Positions 58,253 to 64,000 of a stretch of 64,000 bases of DNA are shown here, in pieces. A program made the translations under genes and the position numbers. This DNA comes from Polaribacter haliotis (GTDB lineage Bacteria > Bacteroidota > Bacteroidia > Flavobacteriales > Flavobacteriaceae): positions 1,932,001 to 1,996,000 of the forward strand of contig NZ_CP061813.1 in the NCBI RefSeq assembly GCF_014784055.1. Reading direction: 5' to 3'. The notes under the pieces are model-generated. The model worked only from the letters and a program-made list of their open reading frames with translations, searched no databases and was not told the origin of the DNA. How positions within the stretch are numbered: position 1 is the stretch's first letter; each line of letters opens with the position of its first letter.

Positions 58253-59452
58253 TTATAAAACTCCTACTTCTTGCATGCAAGATTTCATCATGTGGTAAGT
58301 TCGCTCAATATCGTTGTCTAAACCGATTGAAAAACGAATTAAACCGTCTGAAAGGCCCATTTCTTTTTGCTCGTCTTCTGGAATTTCGGAAGATGTTGAA
58401 CTTCCTGGAGCAGAAAACAACGTTTTATAAAAACCTAAACTCACAGCCAAATAACCCAAGTTTTTGTGTTGCATTAACTCCATTAATTCGTTGGCTTTGT
58501 CCAAAGAACCAACATCGATTGTTAACATTCCTCCAAAACCATATTCAGGATTCATCATTTTTTTGAATAAATGATGGGAAGGATGAGATTCTAAACCTGG
58601 ATACACTGTTTTTAATCCATCTTTTTCGAATTTTTCAGCCAAAAAAGCTGCGTTAAAACTGTGTTGTTTCATTCGAATATGCAAGGTTCTCATGTTTTTA
58701 AGAATGGATGCCGCTCGCAAACTATCCATTGTAGAACCCAGCAACATACTTGCACCATCGTTTACATTTCGCAAATCGTTAATGAGTTCTTGCGAACCAC
58801 AAACCACGCCACCAACTGTGTCTGAAGAGCCGTTTATAAATTTTGTTAAACTATGGCAAACAATGTCTGCACCTAATTTTGCTGGAGAAATTGACAGTGG
58901 AGAAAATGTATTATCTACCACTAATTGTAAATTGTGTTTTTTCGCTAACGCTGATAAACCTGCAATATCTGCAACCTCTAAAAGTGGGTTACTTACTGCT
59001 TCGCAATATAAAACTTTGGTGTTTTTTGTAATTGCTGCTTCTACAACATCCAACTTTGTGATGTCTACAAAAGTGGTTTCTACATTAAATCTTGGTGTGA
59101 AATTCTTTAAGAAAGCGTAAGTTCCACCGTAAATTGTTCTACTTGAAACAATATGGTCTCCTGCTCCACACAATTGCATTAAAACTGGCGTAATTGCGCC
59201 CATTCCTGATGCTGAAACATTGGCTGTTTCAGTGCCTTCCATTGCTGCTAGTGCTTCGCCTAAATATAAATTTGATGGCGTTGAATGACGAGAATATAAA
59301 TAACAACCATCTGCATTTCCCTCAAAAGTATCGAACATTGTTTTTGCGGATATGAAGGTGTAAGTTGATGAATCTGAAATGGATGGATTTACACCTCCGA
59401 ATTCGCCAAAGTATTGTAAATCTTGAATTTTATCTGCTGGATTGAATTTCAT
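58253..59452 (-). CDS. Cys/Met metabolism PLP enzyme, probably methionine gamma-lyase
   Basis: A 399-residue cytoplasmic PLP enzyme. The family segments are SRHSTPSNLYLGEALAAMEGTE, SGMGAITPVLMQLCGAGDHIVSSRTIYGGTY, CEAVSNPLLEVADI, VVDNTFSPLSISPAKLGADIVCHSLTKFINGSSDTVGG (with the PLP Lys in SLTKF), and LIRFSIGLDNDIE. It matches the trans-sulfuration group; the sequence around Tyr in SRTIYGG and the length fit methionine gamma-lyase rather than cystathionine gamma-synthase, but the exact reaction is not certain. It diverges from an Lrp-type regulator 160 bp away, the usual pairing for this enzyme in flavobacteria. Confidence 0.85.
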   Translation of the reverse strand: MKFNPADKIQDLQYFGEFGGVNPSISDSSTYTFISAKTMFDTFEGNADGCYLYSRHSTPSNLYLGEALAAMEGTETANVSASGMGAITPVLMQLCGAGDHIVSSRTIYGGTYAFLKNFTPRFNVETTFVDITKLDVVEAAITKNTKVLYCEAVSNPLLEVADIAGLSALAKKHNLQLVVDNTFSPLSISPAKLGADIVCHSLTKFINGSSDTVGGVVCGSQELINDLRNVNDGASMLLGSTMDSLRAASILKNMRTLHIRMKQHSFNAAFLAEKFEKDGLKTVYPGLESHPSHHLFKKMMNPEYGFGGMLTIDVGSLDKANELMELMQHKNLGYLAVSLGFYKTLFSAPGSSTSSEIPEDEQKEMGLSDGLIRFSIGLDNDIERTYHMMKSCMQEVGVL

Positions 59453-59612
59453 ACTATTCGTTTTTAATTTAAGTCAAAATTAATAGTAAATAGATTATTT
59501 ATCAATACAAATGAATAAATACAGTTTTTATTTCTATTTTTGAATTCATAATTAGTTTTAAAAACTACAAACAGTTAAAATATTTACTATTTTTAGATAA
59601 TTTTCAATTTAG

Positions 59613-60071
59613 ATGTTAGACAAAATCGATAGAAAACTGATTAATTTGCTACAAGAGGATAGTAAACAGACTACAAAACAGCTGTCTTTACAGTTGAATT
59701 TATCTGTTACTGCAGTTTATGAACGTATAAAAAAATTAGAAAAAGAAAAGGTGATTGAAAAGTACGTAGCTATCATCAATAAAAATAAAATTGAAAAATC
59801 TTTTTTGGTTTTTTGCCATATTAAATTGGTGCAACATTCCAAAGAATATGTAACTACTTTTGAGCGAGAAATTTTAAAATTAGAAGAAGTTTCCGAATGT
59901 TTTCATGTAAGTGGAGATTACGATTATATTCTAAAAATTTATGCAAAAGATATGGACGAATATCGAGATTTTATGGTCACAAAATTAACTGCCATAAAAT
60001 ATATTGGAAGTACACACAGTATTTTTACCATCGAAAAAGTAAAAAATACAACTGCTATAAATCTTACTTAA
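59613..60071 (+). CDS. Lrp/AsnC-family regulator
   Basis: A 152-residue DNA-binding protein. The helix-turn-helix is KIDRKLINLLQEDSKQTTKQLSLQLNLSVTAVYERIKKLEKEKVI (residues 4-48), followed by the ligand-binding RAM domain KSFLVFCHIKLV..., VSECFHVSGDYDYILKIYAKDMDEYRDFMV...IGSTHSIFTIEKVK, which is complete. Such regulators bind an amino acid and control nearby genes; the divergent MegL-like gene is the obvious target. A downstream CPBP-type gene starts 1 bp after its stop. Confidence 0.93.
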   Translation: MLDKIDRKLINLLQEDSKQTTKQLSLQLNLSVTAVYERIKKLEKEKVIEKYVAIINKNKIEKSFLVFCHIKLVQHSKEYVTTFEREILKLEEVSECFHVSGDYDYILKIYAKDMDEYRDFMVTKLTAIKYIGSTHSIFTIEKVKNTTAINLT

Positions 60072-60072
60072 A

Positions 60073-60699
60073 ATGCAAACCACCAACTATAAACTTACTG
60101 AACTTTTTGTACTATTTGTTTTAATTCCAATCAGTTTTGTTTTGGAGTATTCACCTATTTTAAAATTGATTATTGGTGTTTCGGGTTTTGCATATATACT
60201 TTATGTTATTTTAAAGGTTGAAAAAATTCAGTTTAAAATTAAAAAAGATATCCATTGGAAAAACTTTTGGAAAACGACACTTTTTAAGTCCATAATTATT
60301 GCTGTTTTTACAACTATTTTTGTTTGGTTTACAGATACAGAAAATCTTTTCGAAATAGTCTTAAACAAGCCTTTTAAATGGATGATATTTCTATTTATTT
60401 ATGCTTTTTTTTCTGTGTATCCACAAGAAGTATTATTTAGAACCTTCTTTTTTAAGCGATATGAGAATCTTTTCAAAAATGAAAGATTTTTTATTTTTAT
60501 AAATGCTGTCTTGTTTTCTTTAGCACATTTATTCTTTCAAAACACAGTTGTGATTGTCATCACTTTTATTGGTGGAATTTTATTCGCAATTACCTACAAA
60601 AAAACGAAATCTACCTTTTTAGTTTCTGTTGAACATGCTATTTATGGCTGTTGGTTATTTACTGTTGGAATGGGAGAAATGTTGGGCTTTCCTTCTTAA
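60073..60699 (+). CDS. CPBP-family intramembrane protease homologue
   Basis: A 208-residue protein with about six membrane helices. The CPBP/Abi family motifs are present in weakened form: SVYPQEVLFRTFFFKRY (normally E-E-x-x-x-R; here Q-E-V-L-F-R), then FSLAHLFFQNTVVIVI (His of motif 2) and HAIYGCWLFTVG (His of motif 3). The first catalytic Glu is replaced by Gln, so protease activity may be lost or altered. CPBP proteins process other membrane proteins or protect from bacteriocins; the substrate is unknown. It overlaps the Lrp operon. A terminator follows. Confidence 0.85.
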   Translation: MQTTNYKLTELFVLFVLIPISFVLEYSPILKLIIGVSGFAYILYVILKVEKIQFKIKKDIHWKNFWKTTLFKSIIIAVFTTIFVWFTDTENLFEIVLNKPFKWMIFLFIYAFFSVYPQEVLFRTFFFKRYENLFKNERFFIFINAVLFSLAHLFFQNTVVIVITFIGGILFAITYKKTKSTFLVSVEHAIYGCWLFTVGMGEMLGFPS

Positions 60700-60712
60700 A
60701 ATATAAAAAAAG

Positions 60713-60740
60713 AAAACCCAAAACTTTCGTTTTGGGTTTT
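60713..60740. terminator. Rho-independent terminator after the CPBP gene
   Basis: AAAACCCAAAAC (60713-60724), loop TTTC, GTTTTGGGTTTT (60729-60740): a perfect 12-bp stem, A-run on one side and T-run on the other. Confidence 0.85.
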
Positions 60741-60779
60741 AGAAAAACTTAATGTTTTTTTTAGCTATTTGTTACTTTG

Positions 60780-61412
60780 TTACTTTGTTACAACTGTAAA
60801 TTGTAACTCCATAATATCGTCGATAAATTTATCTTTTAAATTATCGAAAAATTTCTTAGACCCATATTTTACATTAAAATCTGCTCTGTCTATATTAAAT
60901 TTTTCACTTGCAAAAGTCGTAACATTTCCTTCTGTAGAAATCGTAGCAGGTATTGTAATACTTTTAGTAACATCCTTTAATGTTAAGTTCCCTGTTACAG
61001 CTAATTTACCGTCATTTTCTTCTACATTTGTGATTTCGAATTTAGAAGTTGGGTATGTTGCAACATCAAAGAAATCTGCATTTTTTAAATGCCCTTCTAA
61101 TTTTCCAGCTCCTTCAGAACCAGCCATATCTTCATTTGTAATTGTAGACATATCTATTACAAAAACTCCATTTGTAAGCTGTCCTTCTTCAACAACTAAA
61201 CCTCCACTTTTTAAAGCGACAGTTCCATTATGAGCTCCTGTTGGTTTTGTTCCTTTCCAAGAAATTACAGACGCTTCTGTATTAACATTGTTTAAATCTG
61301 CAGCATTTACTTTTACTTCTACAGCTTCTTTTACCTCTACTTTTTCTTTTTTGTCTTTACATCCAGTTAAAACTGAAGCTGCAACTACTATTGATAAAAT
61401 TATTTTTTTCAT
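60780..61412 (-). CDS. YceI-family lipoprotein
   Basis: A 210-residue lipoprotein with signal MKKIILSIVVAASVLTGC (lipobox LTGC). The mature part has the YceI lipid-binding beta barrel: ASVISWKGTKPTGAHNGTVALKSGGL, NGVFVIDMSTITNEDMAGSEGAGKLEGHLKNADFFDVATYPTSKFEITNVE, and LTLKDVTKSITIPATI; it ends MELQFTVVTK. YceI proteins bind long-chain isoprenoids such as quinones and may act in stress or lipid handling in the periplasm. The linker between the Cys and the barrel (KDKKEKVEVKEAVEVKV) is charged. A -7 box (TATATTTG) is at 61463-61470 on the minus strand. Confidence 0.92.
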   Translation of the reverse strand: MKKIILSIVVAASVLTGCKDKKEKVEVKEAVEVKVNAADLNNVNTEASVISWKGTKPTGAHNGTVALKSGGLVVEEGQLTNGVFVIDMSTITNEDMAGSEGAGKLEGHLKNADFFDVATYPTSKFEITNVEENDGKLAVTGNLTLKDVTKSITIPATISTEGNVTTFASEKFNIDRADFNVKYGSKKFFDNLKDKFIDDIMELQFTVVTK

Positions 61413-61462
61413 TTTTTTTTAATTTAATTGATTTTTAATTTTTGGATATTTATTTTCCATGG

Positions 61463-61494
61463 CAAATATACAACTAATTTATTTTCCTTGGAAA
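61463..61494 (-). promoter_or_regulatory. Promoter region of the YceI gene
   Basis: On the minus strand, TATATTTG (61463-61470) fits TAnnTTTG about 50 bp before the ATG. An inverted repeat TTTCC-tt-GGAAA (61483-61494) lies just upstream and could be an operator. Confidence 0.4.
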
Positions 61495-61501
61495 CTATTT
61501 T

Positions 61502-62215
61502 TTACTTTTTTATTAAAAAATTAACAACATGTGCAGCTGCTTGCAATCCAAAAGCTGCTGGCATGTAGCTTATGGTACCATAATAAGATTTTTTAAAATT
61601 GGTTCCGTCTGTAATTTTAACGCTTGCAGGAATTTGAACTTCTTCTGAATACACCGCTTTTACACCTTTATCTACCTTTCTTTCTTTTAAACGCTTTCTT
61701 AAAACTCTTGCCATTGTACAGTTCTTTGTTTTGCCAATATCTTTTACACGAATTTTGGTAGCATCTAATTTACCTCCAGCTCCCATTGAAGAAATAATTT
61801 TAACTTTCTTTCTTCTTGCAGCCACAATTAAATTAATTTTTGGTGTAATAGAATCTATACAATCTAAAACGTAGTCAAACTCTTTTGAAACAATTTCATA
61901 GGCTCTTTCTGGTGATAAAAATTCTTTTAAAACTGTTAATTCTAAATCTGGATTAATATCTTTTAATCTTTCTGATAAAACTTTTGTTTTCGCTTTACCA
62001 ACTGTAGATTGTAATGCAGGTAATTGTCTGTTAATATTTGTTTCATCAAAAACATCGCCATCTACAATTGTCATTTTTCCAACGCCAGCTCTAGCAATAA
62101 ATTCTGCTGCATAACTTCCAACTCCCCCTAAGCCAACAACTAAAATATTGGCATTTTGTAATCTTTCAATTCCTTCTTTTTGCACTAAAAGTTCAGTACG
62201 TTCTAACCAACTCAT
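61502..62215 (-). CDS. tcdA: tRNA threonylcarbamoyladenosine dehydratase
   Basis: A 237-residue ThiF/E1-like ATP-dependent enzyme that makes the cyclic form of t6A in tRNA. Motifs: NANILVVGLGGVGSYAAEFIARAGVGKMTIVDGD (nucleotide binding), NINRQLPALQSTVGKAK, DYVLDCIDSITPK, SSMGAGGKLDATKIRV and the C-terminal PASVKITDGTNFKKSYYGTISYMPAAFGLQ. Length is usual for the family (about 240-270). The TatD-type gene upstream overlaps its start by 4 bp (ATGA), so the two are coupled. Confidence 0.93.
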   Translation of the reverse strand: MSWLERTELLVQKEGIERLQNANILVVGLGGVGSYAAEFIARAGVGKMTIVDGDVFDETNINRQLPALQSTVGKAKTKVLSERLKDINPDLELTVLKEFLSPERAYEIVSKEFDYVLDCIDSITPKINLIVAARRKKVKIISSMGAGGKLDATKIRVKDIGKTKNCTMARVLRKRLKERKVDKGVKAVYSEEVQIPASVKITDGTNFKKSYYGTISYMPAAFGLQAAAHVVNFLIKK

Positions 62216-62856
62216 ACTCTAAATATATTTCTAAAATTTTGTTTTATTATATGTTGAAGTTCTTCAACTTCTAACCTTTTTATGTTTGCTACTTTTTTAT
62301 AAACTTCTTGAATTGCAACTTCTGAATCGTCTGTTTCTAAAAACAATTTATCTAAAGGAATTTCTGAAACTACTTTTTGCAGTTTTTCAGTCTTGATAAC
62401 TGCTACTCCAATTGATAAAATAATTCCGTTTTTAATTAAACTTTCTGCAACTTGTTGGTTTTTATTAAAACCGTGTAAAATCCAAATTTGTTTTGGTTTT
62501 GTTTCTTTTTTTATTTCAATAATTTCTTGAAATGCTTTTACACAATGTATAATTAAAGGTTTGTTGTGTTTTTCTGAAAGTTTCACTTGTTTTCTGAAAA
62601 CTTCTTGTTGAAGTTTAAAATCTGCTTCTGTAATTTTATCTAAACCACATTCGCCCAAAGCAAAACAATTTTTATGCTGAAGTCTTTCTTCTATAATTAA
62701 AAGTTCTTCTTCGATTTTATTTTTATTGATAAACCAAGGATGAATTCCGATTGAAAAAGGAGAAGAAAAATCTACTGAAGTTGGATATTTATTTTCAATA
62801 GAAAACACGTTTTCAACCGATGATTTTTTGTGAGTATGGATGTTGATAAAATCCAA
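62212..62856 (-). CDS. TatD-family metal-dependent hydrolase
   Basis: A 214-residue protein of the TatD/amidohydrolase type: FINIHTHKKS (first His pair), GIHPWFI, ALGECGLD (Glu), FRKQVKLSEKHNKPLIIHCVKAFQEI (His) and LDKLFLETDD (Asp). It is shorter than the classic TatD DNase (about 260). The family cuts DNA 3'-5' or acts on D-tyrosyl-tRNA; which is not clear here. Its stop overlaps the tcdA start. The gene begins 5 bp after dtd. Confidence 0.88.
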   Translation of the reverse strand: MDFINIHTHKKSSVENVFSIENKYPTSVDFSSPFSIGIHPWFINKNKIEEELLIIEERLQHKNCFALGECGLDKITEADFKLQQEVFRKQVKLSEKHNKPLIIHCVKAFQEIIEIKKETKPKQIWILHGFNKNQQVAESLIKNGIILSIGVAVIKTEKLQKVVSEIPLDKLFLETDDSEVAIQEVYKKVANIKRLEVEELQHIIKQNFRNIFRV

Positions 62857-62861
62857 ATTAG

Positions 62862-63314
62862 TTATTCTTTATTTTTTGAATCGATGATGATGGTTACTGG
62901 ACCATCATTTAACAATTCGACTTTCATGTCTGCACCAAATTCTCCAGTTTGTACTTTTTTCCCTAATTCGTTTTCCAGTGTTTTTACAAAATTCTCATAT
63001 AAAGGAATCGCAATTTCTGGCTTCGCTGCTTTTATATAACTGGGTCTGTTTCCTTTTTTGGTAGATGCTTGCAACGTAAACTGACTCACAACAATCGCTT
63101 CTCCATTACTTTCTAATAAAGATTTGTTCATTACTCCATTTTCGTCATTAAAAATGCGAAGATTTGCCACTTTTCGAACCAACCAATTAATATCTTCTTG
63201 AGCATCTTCATTAACAATTCCCAATAAAACTAAAAGTCCGTTTTTGATTTCTGCAACTTTTTCTTCATTAATAGTTACACTTGCTTTAGAAACTCTTTGA
63301 ATTACAATTTTCAT
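62862..63314 (-). CDS. dtd: D-aminoacyl-tRNA deacylase
   Basis: A 150-residue cytoplasmic homodimeric enzyme that removes D-amino acids wrongly charged onto tRNA. All signature parts are present: MKIVIQRVSKASVTINEEKVAEIKNGLLVLLGI, the catalytic motif VVSQFTLQASTKKGNRPSY, and the Gly-cisPro-containing LLNDGPVTIII near the end. Length is standard (about 145-150). The gene starts 3 bp after the rsgA stop, so the two are co-transcribed with the TatD-type and tcdA genes. Confidence 0.97.
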   Translation of the reverse strand: MKIVIQRVSKASVTINEEKVAEIKNGLLVLLGIVNEDAQEDINWLVRKVANLRIFNDENGVMNKSLLESNGEAIVVSQFTLQASTKKGNRPSYIKAAKPEIAIPLYENFVKTLENELGKKVQTGEFGADMKVELLNDGPVTIIIDSKNKE

Positions 63315-63317
63315 AGT

Positions 63318-64000
63318 CTACTCATTATCTTCTTCGTTCCAAATATCGGTTCTAAAATGCTCTGATTCTTCTTCGCCTTCTAAAATTTGTAAGTAACTTT
63401 TATAACGAGACCAAGAAACTTTTTCTTCTTCTAAAGCTTCTTTTACAGCACATTTTGGCTCTTTTGTATGAATACAATTATTGAATTTACAGTCTTGCTT
63501 TAACGCAAAAAACTCTGGAAAATAATCTCCCAATTCGTATTTATCGATATCTACAACTCCAAAACCTTTAATTCCTGGTGTGTCTATAATTTTTGCGTCG
63601 TTTTTATTTTCGATACTTAAATCGAACATTTCTGCAAATGTAGTTGTGTGTTTTCCTTGGTTATGTTGGTCGGAAATTTCTTTGGTTTTTAAGTCTAATG
63701 TTTTGTCTATTGCATTTACCAAAGTGGTTTTTCCAACTCCAGAATGTCCAACAAACATAGATGTTTTACCCAACATCATTTCTTTAATAGTATCTACATT
63801 TTTATTTTGTGTTGCAGAAACTTCTACACATCTGTAACCAATGGCTTCGTAAATATCTTTTAAGTATAAAATTTCTGCTCTTTCTTCTATTTCGTAAGAA
63901 TCTATTTTATTGAAAACTAAAATTACATCGATTCTGTAGGCTCTTGCAGAAACTAAAAAACGGTCTATAAACGTGGTAAATGTTGGTGGATTATTTATAG
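63318..64000 (-). CDS. rsgA: Ribosome small-subunit GTPase RsgA, 5' end outside the window
   Basis: The frame is open to the right end of the window, giving 227 visible residues plus stop. The circularly permuted GTPase domain is clear: NKID (G4; VILVFNKIDSYE) first, then EVSAT (G5), then the P-loop GHSGVGKTTLVN (G1), then DTPGIKGFG (G3). The C-terminal zinc knuckle is CKFNNCIHTKEPKC. RsgA helps the last steps of 30S ribosome assembly. An internal ATG near 63779 is not the start, because the coding segment runs on past it. First gene of the rsgA-dtd-tatD-tcdA run; upstream genes lie to the right of the window. Confidence 0.96.
   Translation of the reverse strand, partial: INNPPTFTTFIDRFLVSARAYRIDVILVFNKIDSYEIEERAEILYLKDIYEAIGYRCVEVSATQNKNVDTIKEMMLGKTSMFVGHSGVGKTTLVNAIDKTLDLKTKEISDQHNQGKHTTTFAEMFDLSIENKNDAKIIDTPGIKGFGVVDIDKYELGDYFPEFFALKQDCKFNNCIHTKEPKCAVKEALEEEKVSWSRYKSYLQILEGEEESEHFRTDIWNEEDNE

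Noticed and set aside
63318..63779. ATG 63779 as the start of the rsgA gene
   Set aside because: The frame remains open to the window edge and encodes the G4 and G5 motifs (NKID, EVSAT) of the GTPase, so this is an internal methionine.

Overview
The window looks like a chromosome segment from a marine flavobacterium (Bacteroidota, Flavobacteriaceae, Polaribacter- or Tenacibaculum-like). The evidence is the strongly AT-rich sequence, the TAnnTTTG-type promoter boxes, the lack of Shine-Dalgarno sites, the nqrABCDEF operon, and many type IX secretion (T9SS) cargo proteins ending in a YPNP...KK sorting domain. This taxonomic placement is inferred from gene content and style, not from a search.

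Region 1 (1-6395) is the unusual part. It is an integron-like array of seven gene cassettes (the first one partial), separated by about 132-bp imperfect palindromes that behave like attC sites. Within each of the six complete cassettes, the 5' start (GTTG...) is the reverse complement of the cassette's own 3' end (...CAAC) over 8-10 bp, and the sequence differs from cassette to cassette. That is the pattern expected when circular cassettes are cut at G/TT in the R' box and joined in a row. Cargo: an unknown protein, a lipoprotein, a one-helix membrane protein, a membrane GAF-like protein with a 43-residue partner, an AHSA1-like/HxlR divergent pair, a GNAT acetyltransferase and an AraC-GyrI fusion. 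No integrase is in the window; it would be expected to the left of position 1. The array ends in a decayed half-site beside rpe.

Region 2 (6.5-14.7 kb) is mostly housekeeping: rpe, a fused DnaQ-like exonuclease/GIY-YIG nuclease, tRNA-Arg(TCG), a YqeY-like protein, a retropepsin-like protease, an alpha/beta hydrolase and small conserved genes. It also holds a LytTR two-component system whose TPR histidine kinase is cut by an in-frame TAA. Two tiny zinc-ribbon genes flank that system.

Region 3 (14.7-20.9 kb) is the complete sodium-pumping NADH:quinone reductase operon nqrABCDEF on the minus strand.

Region 4 (21.1-35.4 kb) is a four-gene minus-strand surface-protein operon: a secreted phage-collar-like protein, a 2821-residue LamG-type giant, a shorter paralogous protein, and a protein with nine MBG-type repeats. 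The first and last of the three large proteins carry T9SS tails. Region 5 (35.6-43.2 kb) has a T9SS Plug-family protein, a TPR/helix-turn-helix sensor, a beta-propeller T9SS cargo, a lipoprotein, apaG and a DUF3667-type gene that has no normal start codon.

Region 6 (43.2-64 kb) is ordinary chromosome: an NRDE protein, pruA, a T9SS metzincin protease, lipB, a nucleoid-associated protein, rnhB, a porin-like barrel, a PAP2 phosphatase, a GNAT, an NhaC antiporter, a YdjM-like protein, a methionine gamma-lyase-like enzyme divergent from an Lrp regulator, a CPBP protease homologue, YceI, tcdA, a TatD-like hydrolase, dtd and partial rsgA. Several Rho-independent terminators and dispersed hairpin repeats lie between these genes.
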